64,000 nucleotides of DNA from Rhodospirillaceae bacterium (GCA_040219235.1 JAVJSV010000016.1:62001-126000), one strand, 5' to 3'. Positions 18,623-27,347 are shown, numbered from the stretch's first letter. The notes: a model not told the origin generated them from the sequence alone. Program-made: numbers and translations.

Positions 18623-20785
18623 ATGGCTGAACAGGTAGCAGATTTAGAAACGGAATTGGCTTCGCCCAGTGATCAGGCGTCGTCGAATACTGGTGAGTCT
18701 GGCGCCAAAGCGGATTCAAAAGTGCCAAACGAAGCTGGACGCCAGGCTGAAAATGCGAAACAGCCCATTCCACCGCCTGAACAAGCCGTTGGCGGTAATG
18801 CTATAACCGTTCGTGATCGCTACAGTATTTATTACGACAAGCCTATTCCCAGCCTTGATATGCCTAACGCTTTAGCTTTTGAGGTCGAGGATAGAAAGCA
18901 GCCCGGACGTGCTTTGTATGCACTCGTCAGTAAGCCGGAGATGTTGGCCCGCATTAGTGTGATGCGGATTCTCAAGAGCAATGAGATTCCACACATGCTT
19001 CCGATGGTCGATTGGGGAGCCGCTGATTGGCCTCCGGCTGAGCGCAAGTGCATCATCATCATCTATCATCGACCGCTTGGCGGTCGGGTGATGGATAGCT
19101 TGACGGTCGTTCGTGACAGAATTCCGGATCATCAGTTTCCGAAGCTCATCATTAAACCTATTGCAGATGCTCTGATTGAGCTTGGCCAAAAAGGGATTAC
19201 TCACCGCGCTATTCGACCAGACAATCTCTACTTCATGGACGAGACTCGCCAAAAGATTGTCCTGGGGGATTGTTGTACCGCGGTTGCCGCCAGTGAACAG
19301 CCGGCTGTGGTTGAATCAATCGAGTCTGGCATGAGCAACGTTTATGGTCGCGGCTCCGGCATGTACGCAGATGATATGTACGCCTTTGGCGTCAGCCTCA
19401 TCATTCTCGCGCTTGGGCGAAATCCTATGGCTGGGAAATCTGATGCGGATGTTATTGATCGTAAAATCAAAGAAGGCTCGTATGCAGCGTTGGTTGGGGA
19501 CGAGCGTCTGCCGGTCTCTTTGATTGAGTGTTTGCGCGGCTTAGTAACGGATGACCCAGAGCAGCGGTGGCAAGTTCAAAATATTGACCTTTGGATCAAT
19601 GGTAAGCGGCTGACACCTGTTCAAGCGAAGGCCGAGGCGCATTCACAGCGCAGTTTCAAATTCGCTGGGAAGGAGTTTTGGTCATGCCGTCCCCTCGCTG
19701 TGGAGTTGCACCGCCATTGGGATGAGGCTGTTAAAGTTATAAGCGATGGCACATTAGAAATATGGATACGTCGTGGCTTAGAGCAGTCAGACCTTGCGGA
19801 TGCAATCTCCGCTGCGACAAAGACGTCAAAAGCTATGCCCGGAGACCAGAAAGAATCCGATGATGTTCTGGTCGCTAGAATTCTTATGCTGATGGATCCA
19901 ACAGCACCTATTCGATATCGCACTTTTTGTTGTCATATCGAGGGCTTTGGATCGGCATTGGCAATCGCGATGCTGCAGAAAAAATCGCTCCAGCCATATA
20001 TTGATTTTATCAATAAGGATCTATGGCGTTATTGGGTTTCGGCCCAAACGACTTATCATCCTGATCATGGCCAATGGGAAGGCGTGTTCAGAGATCTAAA
20101 AAACTATCTCAAGGATACAAATTCAGGGGCAGGGATAGAACGCGTCGTTTATGAACTTAATGAGTGGCTGTATTGCCTAAGTCCCCTTATTGCCAATCAA
20201 TACGTATTAGAAGTTAAGAGCGTACTGCCAGCCCTTGATATCGTCTCGAAGACAGCAAATACAAAAATGTGGCCGGTAGACCGTCACGTTGCGGCTTTTC
20301 TAAGGGCACGTTATGCGAAGGGGACTGGAACGCAAATTGACGCGATGAATGATGATCGACCGGACCGCGCAGCGACAGGAATGTTGAGTGTTTTGGCGAT
20401 TGTGCAATGGCGGCTGGGACCAGAAGCTGTTTTTGGTCTTGCGAGTTGGGTTGGTGGTCTCATGGGGCCTATTATCAACAGCTACCAGAATCGCCAGAAG
20501 CGTAAAGAAATTGAAAAAGAAATTCCTAAATTAGTGCGCAAAGGCAACTTACCGGAGCTTTATAATTTTCTCGATAATCCTGAAGAGCGGCAACGAGATG
20601 CCGAGGGTTTTGCTTGGGCTAAAGCTGAGTATGCTGCGGCTGAGAAGCAGATGTACGAGCTTCAGCATGGCCAGATGGACCGCGATGAAAATGCGTTGAA
20701 GACGGGGCGTCAGGCCGGGGCAGCTGTTGCTGTTGTGATCATGCTGTTGGCTTATGCGGTTGCCCTTATTGGAGAGGCGTTTTAG
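18623..20785 (+). CDS. Protein-kinase-fold protein, probable pseudokinase, with C-terminal membrane anchor
   Basis: A 720-residue protein. After a disordered Ser/Glu/Pro-rich N-terminus (1-60), residues about 65-330 show a protein-kinase fold. Visible elements are GITHRAIRPDNLYF (catalytic loop, 192-204), LGDCCTA at the DFG position (214-220), ADDMYAFGVSLIILALGRNP (helix F, 249-268) and DPEQRW (311-316). In the HRD motif the catalytic Asp is Ala196 and the loop Lys is Arg198, so normal phosphotransfer is doubtful; Asn201 and Asp216 remain. A possible beta-3 Lys is Lys104. Residues about 330-690 are a long helical region I do not recognise, and about 695-718 is a membrane helix. The next gene, a membrane protein, starts at the base after the stop. 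Confidence 0.8.
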   Translation: MAEQVADLETELASPSDQASSNTGESGAKADSKVPNEAGRQAENAKQPIPPPEQAVGGNAITVRDRYSIYYDKPIPSLDMPNALAFEVEDRKQPGRALYALVSKPEMLARISVMRILKSNEIPHMLPMVDWGAADWPPAERKCIIIIYHRPLGGRVMDSLTVVRDRIPDHQFPKLIIKPIADALIELGQKGITHRAIRPDNLYFMDETRQKIVLGDCCTAVAASEQPAVVESIESGMSNVYGRGSGMYADDMYAFGVSLIILALGRNPMAGKSDADVIDRKIKEGSYAALVGDERLPVSLIECLRGLVTDDPEQRWQVQNIDLWINGKRLTPVQAKAEAHSQRSFKFAGKEFWSCRPLAVELHRHWDEAVKVISDGTLEIWIRRGLEQSDLADAISAATKTSKAMPGDQKESDDVLVARILMLMDPTAPIRYRTFCCHIEGFGSALAIAMLQKKSLQPYIDFINKDLWRYWVSAQTTYHPDHGQWEGVFRDLKNYLKDTNSGAGIERVVYELNEWLYCLSPLIANQYVLEVKSVLPALDIVSKTANTKMWPVDRHVAAFLRARYAKGTGTQIDAMNDDRPDRAATGMLSVLAIVQWRLGPEAVFGLASWVGGLMGPIINSYQNRQKRKEIEKEIPKLVRKGNLPELYNFLDNPEERQRDAEGFAWAKAEYAAAEKQMYELQHGQMDRDENALKTGRQAGAAVAVVIMLLAYAVALIGEAF

Positions 20786-21265
20786 ATGTCTAGTACGCCA
20801 GGCCGCAGTAAAATGAATAAGAGCCGGATTTTCTTGTACCTCATGTTGGCGATTCCGATTGGTTTGATGATCGTGCCAACGATGATCGTGCTTATGTTCT
20901 CGCTGTTACCAAGCGCTGTAGCTTTTTTGATGGAGCGTGGAAAAGGCATCTATGCTGGACTTTGCGTGGGCGCTATGAATCTTGCGGGGGCATCACCTTA
21001 TCTTGCTGACCTATGGTTTTCAGGTCACACCACAGAAGGTGCCTTTGAAATTATCACGGACGTTTTTGCCGTGCTTGTTATATACGGATGTGCAGCTTTC
21101 GGGTGGGCCATCTATGCGTTCACGCCGTCTTTTGTTTCAGCCTTCATGGCAATGACGGCCGGCCGGCGGATCGCTGCGTTGCAGACCACTCAAAAAGATC
21201 TCGTTTTAAAGTGGGGCTCAGACGTGCAGTCTGTGTATGAACCGGAGGCCGAGAAAAAGAACTAA
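20786..21265 (+). CDS. Small multi-pass membrane protein coupled to the pseudokinase gene
   Basis: A 159-residue protein with about four hydrophobic helices (roughly 14-48, 52-72, 83-108 and 110-125) and a charged cytosolic tail ending EPEAEKKN. I recognise no family. Its ATG directly abuts the stop codon of the pseudokinase gene, so the two should be translated from one message and may form a membrane complex. The stop codon overlaps the stop of rluD on the other strand (CTAA). Confidence 0.75.
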   Translation: MSSTPGRSKMNKSRIFLYLMLAIPIGLMIVPTMIVLMFSLLPSAVAFLMERGKGIYAGLCVGAMNLAGASPYLADLWFSGHTTEGAFEIITDVFAVLVIYGCAAFGWAIYAFTPSFVSAFMAMTAGRRIAALQTTQKDLVLKWGSDVQSVYEPEAEKKN

Positions 21266-22257
21266 CGCTCTTTCTTGTCCGTTTGGATCGCGTCTAATTT
21301 TGACACAAGTATGGTGAAATCGTTAGGTAGCGTGGCCTCAAAGGTAAGTTTCTCATGGGTCTCCGGGTGTTCAAAACCAAGAACGGCAGCATGCAATGCC
21401 TGCCGCCCTAATACTTTTATAGCCTCTACAATATTTGGAGGTGTTCCGCGTTTGGCATCCCGCCCGTAGACCTGATCTCCCAATAAAGAGTGTCCTAAGC
21501 TTGTCATATGAACGCGTATTTGATGAGTGCGGCCAGTTTCCAATTCGCAAGATACATGACTGACCAAATGACCGAAGGTTCGCATCACCTTGTAGTGTGT
21601 GATAGCTATTTTTCCACCGACAGCGATGACAGACATCTTTTTTCTATTTCTAGTACTTCTTCCAATAGAGTTTTCCACGGTTCCACTCAATGGAGAGGGG
21701 ACACCCCATACCAGGGCATCGTATCGTCGTTTGATCGTATGGGAAGAGAATTGCTCACTAAGGCTATGATGGGCTCGTTCCGTTTTTGCGATGACCAAAA
21801 GACCTGACGTGTCTTTGTCGATTCTGTGGACAATACCTGGACGCTTCACGCCGCCTATTCCACTCAAGGATTCTCCGCAATGCGCAAGAAGCGCATTTAC
21901 AAGGGTTCCGTCGGCATTACCTGCGCCGGGGTGAACAACAAGACCCGAAGGTTTGTTGAGAACAATCAGATGGTCATCTTCATATTGAATGTCGAGCGGA
22001 ATTTCTTGCGGTATTGGGTAGTCTGGTTTTGGAAGTGGTGGCGAGAGTAAAAGAGTATCGCCAGTTCTTACGCGATGGTTTGGGTCTTTTACAACTTCAC
22101 CATCAAGTGTGGCATAGCCATCCTCGATTAGGGCTTTAACGCGAGAGCGCGATAGATCAGGTATGATGTCGGTTAAAATGCGGTCAAGTCGGATGCCATG
22201 TTGCTCTTCTTTGACCGTGCAACGAAAATGATTTTCAGACAATTCAACACCAAACAC
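21262..22257 (-). CDS. rluD: Ribosomal large subunit pseudouridine synthase, RluD family
   Basis: A 331-residue enzyme with an N-terminal S4 RNA-binding domain (about 15-75, GIRLDRILTDIIPDLSRSRV) and a RluA-type catalytic domain with HRIDKDTSGLLVIAKT (catalytic Asp) and LETGRTHQIRVHM. RluD makes the pseudouridines of helix 69 in 23S rRNA; RluC or RluA specificity cannot be excluded by eye. It starts at GTG. It is convergent with the membrane-protein gene, overlapping by 4 bases, and divergent from the gene at 22325. Confidence 0.92.
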   Translation of the reverse strand: MFGVELSENHFRCTVKEEQHGIRLDRILTDIIPDLSRSRVKALIEDGYATLDGEVVKDPNHRVRTGDTLLLSPPLPKPDYPIPQEIPLDIQYEDDHLIVLNKPSGLVVHPGAGNADGTLVNALLAHCGESLSGIGGVKRPGIVHRIDKDTSGLLVIAKTERAHHSLSEQFSSHTIKRRYDALVWGVPSPLSGTVENSIGRSTRNRKKMSVIAVGGKIAITHYKVMRTFGHLVSHVSCELETGRTHQIRVHMTSLGHSLLGDQVYGRDAKRGTPPNIVEAIKVLGRQALHAAVLGFEHPETHEKLTFEATLPNDFTILVSKLDAIQTDKKER

Positions 22258-22324
22258 GTTAAGAGCAAATGTGGTACAAGAGGCGCATCAATTATAAAGT
22301 AAGTTAGTTAATGAGGGTCTTAGC

Positions 22325-22639
22325 ATGAAAGCAGCGCAAATGCTTGTGTGGGTTATGTCTGGTATGCTGATTGCATTACTGGCCCTTTTGGTTGTTGGGT
22401 TGTCCCTTGGTTGGCATATCGACGATGATTTCGTTGTGGCGACGCCTCAAGAAACTTTAAGCGAAAAATTTTCTCTTACACTTCAACAGCCCGCCGGAAC
22501 GATGATCGGTAATGTTTCTGAAGTTAACGGGCTTGCAGCCGTGTCCTTATCTGGAGGTGGCATAGGCCCACGTGTCTTATTTCTTAACCTGACAACAGGC
22601 GCGGTCGTTGGTGATTTAACTTTGGAATTTTCAGATTAA
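22325..22639 (+). CDS. Small single-pass membrane protein of unknown function
   Basis: 104 residues with an N-terminal membrane helix (about 5-29) and a hydrophilic, probably periplasmic, domain containing VSEVNGLAAVSLSGGG and ending LEFSD. I do not recognise a family with certainty. The start is preceded by GAGGG at suitable spacing. It is divergent from rluD across 67 bases and lies 14 bases before the JAMM protease gene, so the two may share a transcript. Confidence 0.7.
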   Translation: MKAAQMLVWVMSGMLIALLALLVVGLSLGWHIDDDFVVATPQETLSEKFSLTLQQPAGTMIGNVSEVNGLAAVSLSGGGIGPRVLFLNLTTGAVVGDLTLEFSD

Positions 22640-22653
22640 GTGATCCCGAAAAA

Positions 22654-23076
22654 ATGACTAGCACTTTAAGTATCTCAGATGAGGCGCGAGCTCTAATGTG
22701 TGAAGCGGCGGAGCACGCCTTTCCAAAAGAATGTTGCGGTTTGCTGATCGGTGCGGGCGCGGACTCCGTCATTGTTTCCCAGGCGGTTGTTGCTCCAAAC
22801 CTTTCAGAAGATCCGAACCGGTTTCTGATAGACCCACAGGTTCAGTTTGATTGGCTACGAAAGCTGAGGGGCACAAAAGAACGCATTGTGGGCCACTTTC
22901 ATAGCCATCCAAATGGGTGTTCTGAACCTTCAAAAATTGATGCTGAAATGGCCATAGAAAGAGATCAATATTGGGTCATTATTCCTGTAAAAGATGGTGT
23001 GTCAGGCTGTCCACATGCCTATATAACACGGCAATCAGAAAGCCCTTTTTTGAAAGCAGCGCTCATTATTGAGTGA
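22654..23076 (+). CDS. JAMM/MPN-domain metalloprotease (M67 family)
   Basis: A 140-residue stand-alone JAB1/MPN domain. All zinc-site residues of the JAMM motif are present: Glu26 (KECCG), His83 and His85 in GHFHSHPNG, Ser93 and Asp96 in PSKIDAE. In bacteria, related M67 enzymes trim C-terminal extensions from ubiquitin-like sulfur carriers or cleave isopeptide-like bonds, often beside moeB/thiF or thiS-type genes. None of those is adjacent here, so the substrate is unknown. It is predicted to be cytosolic. Confidence 0.88.
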   Translation: MTSTLSISDEARALMCEAAEHAFPKECCGLLIGAGADSVIVSQAVVAPNLSEDPNRFLIDPQVQFDWLRKLRGTKERIVGHFHSHPNGCSEPSKIDAEMAIERDQYWVIIPVKDGVSGCPHAYITRQSESPFLKAALIIE

Positions 23077-23169
23077 CTGCCAAGCGTGGCTTACACATTG
23101 TTGCCCAGCTGTTCTTCTGGCATGCTCAAGGATGTGCAGAGCAGAAACAGGCAATAGGCTCAATTCCAC

Positions 23170-24294
23170 ATGAAGACTTTAAAAAACTCAGGTTTTGATC
23201 GTCGACATCTCTTCAAATCCGTCAGCGCAGTGATTGCTGGTGTGGCCGTCAGTGGGCTTCGGCCTGCTAGTGTTTCAACAGTTTATGCGGCAGCTGTAAA
23301 TAATCCTATTCGGCTATTGGCAAACGAGAACCCATATGGGCCGTCTGAAAGCGCTCAGTCAGCAATGGCGGGGTCCTTGGCCGATGGCTGGCAATATGTA
23401 GGATCTGATATCCGCACCTTAACAACCCTCATCGCAGAACGTGAAGGCGTGCCTACAGACCATGTATTCGTGACTGCGGGGTCTGGTGAACTCTTGAAGA
23501 TGGCCGGGTTGAGTTTTGGGTTAGAGGGCGAAATTGTTGCCGCGCGACCTACATTCTCCATGTTGATTGCCTATGCCAAACAAATAGGCGGCACAGTTCA
23601 TGAAGTCGACGTTGATCAGAGCATGCAGCATGACTTGGCGACTATGGAAGAAAAAGTCACCAAGGATACGAGTCTTGTTTACGTCTGCAATCCAAACAAT
23701 CCGACCGGAACATTACTGGACGCTGATGTGTTGCGGTCTTTCATTAACAGTGTCGAGCCGCGAGCGACTGTTTTTGTTGATGAAGCATATGTAGACCTAC
23801 TGACTGACTATGAACACAATACTATGATGGACCAAGTCAAGGCGGGTAAAAACGTTATTCTGGCGAGAACCTTCTCTAAAATTCATGGAATGGCTGGCTT
23901 GCGTGTCGGTTACGCGATTGCACGGCCTGATCTCATTCAAAGGCTCAGGCCGTTGCAAATGAGTTTCGCCAACGTGATGGGAATACGTGCAGCGATTGCA
24001 AGTTATCAGGATGCCGAATTTCAGACCTTTAGCCGCACCAAAATAAGGCAATGTATTGATCTTACCCAAACCGCTTTTGAGGATCTGGGTCTAGCATACA
24101 CGCCATCGGAAACGAATTTTGTAATGTTCGACACGCGCGGCTCGGTTAAAGACTTCGCCACCGCAATGCGTGAGCGAGGATTGTTGGTGGGGCGGTCCTA
24201 TGCTCCCTTCAACAGTTGGTGCCGTGTCAGTATGGGAACTGTTGAACAAATGGCCATTTTTGCAGAAGCCACACGCAACTATTTTACGGGGTAA
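23170..24294 (+). CDS. PLP aminotransferase (HisC-like) with Tat signal peptide
   Basis: A 374-residue fold-type I aminotransferase. The N-terminus has twin arginines (DRRHLFKS, Arg11-Arg12), a hydrophobic stretch to about residue 32 and an Ala-rich cleavage region near 40, which indicates Tat export of the folded, PLP-loaded enzyme. The catalytic domain shows LLANENPYGPSE, CNPNNPTG, VDEAYVDL and the PLP lysine in ARTFSKIHGMAGLRVGYA (Lys237), all as in histidinol-phosphate aminotransferases. No histidine genes surround it, and periplasmic location argues against a role in histidine synthesis. The next gene, a racemase-superfamily protein, starts 3 bases after its stop. Confidence 0.88.
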   Translation: MKTLKNSGFDRRHLFKSVSAVIAGVAVSGLRPASVSTVYAAAVNNPIRLLANENPYGPSESAQSAMAGSLADGWQYVGSDIRTLTTLIAEREGVPTDHVFVTAGSGELLKMAGLSFGLEGEIVAARPTFSMLIAYAKQIGGTVHEVDVDQSMQHDLATMEEKVTKDTSLVYVCNPNNPTGTLLDADVLRSFINSVEPRATVFVDEAYVDLLTDYEHNTMMDQVKAGKNVILARTFSKIHGMAGLRVGYAIARPDLIQRLRPLQMSFANVMGIRAAIASYQDAEFQTFSRTKIRQCIDLTQTAFEDLGLAYTPSETNFVMFDTRGSVKDFATAMRERGLLVGRSYAPFNSWCRVSMGTVEQMAIFAEATRNYFTG

Positions 24295-24297
24295 AGA

Positions 24298-25131
24298 GTG
24301 ACGTATCGTATTGGGGTTATTGGAACGGGTGGAGGGCCAGCCAACAGCAGTGCGCCGCCTGCGGGTATTGCAGAGATCGCAGGTGATCGTTTTGCACCCG
24401 AACTTATCGAGACACGTTTGCGCACCTTTCCGATGACTCCCTATGATCGAAGCTTAACAACATTGGCCTATATCGACTGTGCCATAGAAGCAGAGAAAAA
24501 CGGCTTTGATGCGGTATTTATAAATACCGTTGGCGACTATGGCCTCGGAGAAATACGTTCAGCGACAGATATGGTTGTTGTTGGCGCGGGTGAGGCCACC
24601 ATGGCTATGACGTGCCAAACCGGAGCCCGGTTTTCCATTGTTACCATTTGGCCACCGAAGCTCAATTTTATCTACCAAGAACGCTTGCGGACCTGTGGCA
24701 TGGAAGGCCGGTGTTCATCTGTGCGCAACGTACTGAGTGATAATGAGGTAGAGGGTGTTGAAGGCGCCGGAAGTACGGTTTTAGGACTGGCTGATCATAA
24801 TGCGCAATTGATCGATCGGGTGCTTCAAGAGATTGAAAATGCGGTTCTAGAAGATGGTGCAGATACAATCATGCTCGGATGTACATGCATGGCACCGATT
24901 GGGCCCCAGATTGCGGCGCAGTCCGCTGTCCCGGTTTTAGAATCTATGCGGACAGGCTATGCGGCTGTTGAGTCTCTGTTGACCCTGGGCCTTCGCCACA
25001 GTCAGATAACTTATCCAAAAGCGCGCAAAGAGAACTTAAGCGCGGTTGATAAGCTGATTTCAGGACAAGGCAATCTTGACTTGGGCGGAGATTGTGAAGT
25101 GTGCATCGTTTCTGATATGGCCGCAGAATAA
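24298..25131 (+). CDS. Asp/Glu/hydantoin racemase-superfamily protein
   Basis: A 277-residue protein with the two-domain racemase fold. The C-terminal catalytic Cys is in IMLGCTCMAP (Cys195), but the N-terminal position, FINTVGDYG, has Thr77 where hydantoin racemases carry Cys. A single catalytic Cys is also seen in arylmalonate decarboxylase and related enzymes, so racemase activity should not be assumed. It starts at GTG and is coupled to the aminotransferase gene. It lacks a signal peptide, so the two products would sit on opposite sides of the membrane. Confidence 0.8.
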   Translation: MTYRIGVIGTGGGPANSSAPPAGIAEIAGDRFAPELIETRLRTFPMTPYDRSLTTLAYIDCAIEAEKNGFDAVFINTVGDYGLGEIRSATDMVVVGAGEATMAMTCQTGARFSIVTIWPPKLNFIYQERLRTCGMEGRCSSVRNVLSDNEVEGVEGAGSTVLGLADHNAQLIDRVLQEIENAVLEDGADTIMLGCTCMAPIGPQIAAQSAVPVLESMRTGYAAVESLLTLGLRHSQITYPKARKENLSAVDKLISGQGNLDLGGDCEVCIVSDMAAE

Positions 25132-25136
25132 ATGCC

Positions 25137-25772
25137 TTAGAGCGTGCTTGCAATTTTGTATATTCTTACGGACTCGACCCTTGCCACTGGCTGTGGCGTT
25201 TGTGAGGATACTGTTTGGGCAAGCTGACGGCAACGCTTAAACCCCTTCCACCAATGCCGCATTGAGGCCGCAATAGGTTGTGCCATGTCCTGCCTAAAGA
25301 CGATGTCGTTGAACAGTTCTTTTGTATCCTCAAGTGTATGAAGATGAAGGAGTTCAGAAATCCGTTTCATTACAATGTCATGGGATTTTTTTGTGTCATC
25401 GGAGTCTGCGATCCGCACACGTTGCATAATGTCGAACACGAGGTCAGAGACCAGTCGATCTGACCGATCAGCAACGGTATCAATGCTTTCATTAATATCA
25501 GCGAGAATATCTTCTGCGATGTCGTCCTGATAAAGTGTTCGTATCTTTGCGGCTTCCATCGCGACGATGGCAGCATAGTAATAATAACGGAGCGGATGAG
25601 CTTCGAGGATGCCTCTTTTGTCTTCTAAACTCAGAGGCGTATCATCTAAGAAATTTGCTAGGCGATGCTCCCAAATAGGATAGCTTTTTTCAACAGTTTC
25701 GGCGACATCGTAGAGAAAAAGCTCTGCCGCATCTCGTGTTGTAACTGTGATTTTCGGAACCTGTTTTTCCAT
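25137..25772 (-). CDS. Uncharacterised helical protein
   Basis: A 211-residue protein, rich in Glu, Asp, Arg and Leu and predicted to be mostly helical and cytosolic. Segments such as HPLRYYYYAAIVAMEAAKIR and a basic C-terminus (HWWKGFKRCRQLAQ) stand out, but I recognise no domain. The ATG at 25772 is preferred over a GTG at 25784; an ACAGAG sits before it. It ends 5 bases from the racemase-like gene on the opposite strand. It is divergent from the unknown gene at 25968. Confidence 0.65.
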   Translation of the reverse strand: MEKQVPKITVTTRDAAELFLYDVAETVEKSYPIWEHRLANFLDDTPLSLEDKRGILEAHPLRYYYYAAIVAMEAAKIRTLYQDDIAEDILADINESIDTVADRSDRLVSDLVFDIMQRVRIADSDDTKKSHDIVMKRISELLHLHTLEDTKELFNDIVFRQDMAQPIAASMRHWWKGFKRCRQLAQTVSSQTPQPVARVESVRIYKIASTL

Positions 25773-25777
25773 CTCTG

Positions 25778-25888
25778 TCACCACATGTTGTACGTTCCAG
25801 TTATGATAACAACGTTTTGTGGCTCATCAGGTTGCATCGATATTTGAGGCTTAGCTGTAAAGCCCAGCAAAATAGTACTTTTAGTCAT
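25778..25888 (-). CDS. Possible 36-residue leader peptide
   Basis: A short frame beginning MTKSTILLGF and ending with TGA, located 5 bases upstream of the preferred ATG of the gene at 25772. The arrangement TGA-cagag-ATG would allow translational coupling. The residue composition is protein-like, but the only ribosome binding site (GCGAGAG) is very close to its ATG. It could equally be chance in the 183-base divergent gap (25785-25967). Confidence 0.25.
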   Translation of the reverse strand: MTKSTILLGFTAKPQISMQPDEPQNVVIITGTYNMW

Positions 25889-25967
25889 CTCTCGCGCAGA
25901 TACGACTTTTAAATGTTTTGTATAGAACTTCGCGCGAAGATAGACGTTGATGTCATAAAGCCTCAAA

Positions 25968-27347
25968 ATGTGGCTAATGCAGGATGTTCTGATGGCGGCC
26001 AAGGCGACAATACAGGAAGAACGACAGGAGCGGCGTGGTTCGCCAGAATTCCGGCTGCGGGCGCAGCAGGGTTATTCGGTGTTGCGCAAGATGATAACCA
26101 GTCATGGCAGCTCGGAGATCGGTGATGATCTCAAAAACATGCCAATGATTGAAGATGTCATGCGACAAAAGCCAGAGTTGGTTGGCGCTCTGCTAAAATC
26201 TGCCTGGCAATTACGTTCAAATGAAAAACTAGCAGAGTTTTTTAAGTCGGCTGTGACGCCCGAAAAAGTTGTAGACGGGCAAGATGAATCTATCTTGCCC
26301 TGTGATCGGACGTACGAAAGCACACTCCAGTCGCATCTGTTTGGTACCGTGCGTCTTTACATGAAACAGAAAGAGAATGCTTGGGTCCAGCGAAGAGTGT
26401 CGCGTCCTGAAAGTTTAGACAAAGAAGCCGTCGGTGGGTTTGTTAACTTTTTTCGCAAGCTGTTCGGTATGAAGCCTATCGTTAACGAAAATGTGGTCCG
26501 TGAATCCTACCCGAGCCGTGGGCTCTATGAGATATTAAAGCCTTACCTGTTGCACGCAGACCAATTTAAATACATCACGGCTTACTCGGGCCTGAGTGCT
26601 AAAGGTGCCTCGATTATTGGCGACATATTTGAGAATCTCAGGTCATCTACAGCGCTAAAGGTCGCTTGCACATTAAGCCCTGACGCTTTGTTAAGCGCCC
26701 GTGGATGCGCCCGTGCTTACGCTGAGTCCGGGATCTTCGCCGAGGTATTGGAAGAAGAAAAAGAAGTCGCTAGAAAACGCACACCACAAGAGATGCGGCG
26801 CGACAGTGAAATTGCACTGCGGATCAAACAAGATACGACCGTAATTTTTGCTGACATTCTCAATAATCATATTGAAAGCTTAGACTTTGTGAAACGCCAT
26901 AAAGCAGGGGCTGAAGCTGTTGTCAGAGCACTTGCGCCGCTTTACCAGGAGGAAACGTGGTCTATTTTGGCAGAGGATGGAGCCGTTGAGAACGTTATCA
27001 ACTGTCCGCCGACTGTCGCAAAGGAACTTGGCAAAGATGCGCGATATATTAACGCGCAAGTTTCTAAGTACATCACTCAGATGCATTATCCCGATATCGG
27101 AAGAGATATTATTGCGATTCTCCGTAAAGAGTTGAATGAAGAAAATTTCAGACGCTCTTTGCAAGATGAAGCAGCCATTAAGGTATGGGAGACCGTTCCA
27201 GGTACCTTTAACAATCGGTTCAAGTACCAACACGATGCTAAGGCTGGAGTTAAAGAGATCAAAAATTTCAAAGACTTATTGGGTGAAGCGAAACCCATCG
27301 TTGCTGATATGAGGAACGCTTTGGGACTTGAAAAACCAAAGCGGTAA
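25968..27347 (+). CDS. Uncharacterised 459-residue protein
   Basis: A large soluble protein rich in charged residues, with no membrane helix and no signal peptide. Segments include GLYEILKPYLLHADQFKYIT, ARKRTPQEMRRDSEIALRIK and a C-terminus NALGLEKPKR. I recognise no domain or catalytic motif. Internal ATG codons at 25977 and 25992 are alternative starts; the sequence does not decide. It is divergent from the gene at 25772 and lies 118 bases before the next unknown gene on the same strand. Confidence 0.7.
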   Translation: MWLMQDVLMAAKATIQEERQERRGSPEFRLRAQQGYSVLRKMITSHGSSEIGDDLKNMPMIEDVMRQKPELVGALLKSAWQLRSNEKLAEFFKSAVTPEKVVDGQDESILPCDRTYESTLQSHLFGTVRLYMKQKENAWVQRRVSRPESLDKEAVGGFVNFFRKLFGMKPIVNENVVRESYPSRGLYEILKPYLLHADQFKYITAYSGLSAKGASIIGDIFENLRSSTALKVACTLSPDALLSARGCARAYAESGIFAEVLEEEKEVARKRTPQEMRRDSEIALRIKQDTTVIFADILNNHIESLDFVKRHKAGAEAVVRALAPLYQEETWSILAEDGAVENVINCPPTVAKELGKDARYINAQVSKYITQMHYPDIGRDIIAILRKELNEENFRRSLQDEAAIKVWETVPGTFNNRFKYQHDAKAGVKEIKNFKDLLGEAKPIVADMRNALGLEKPKR

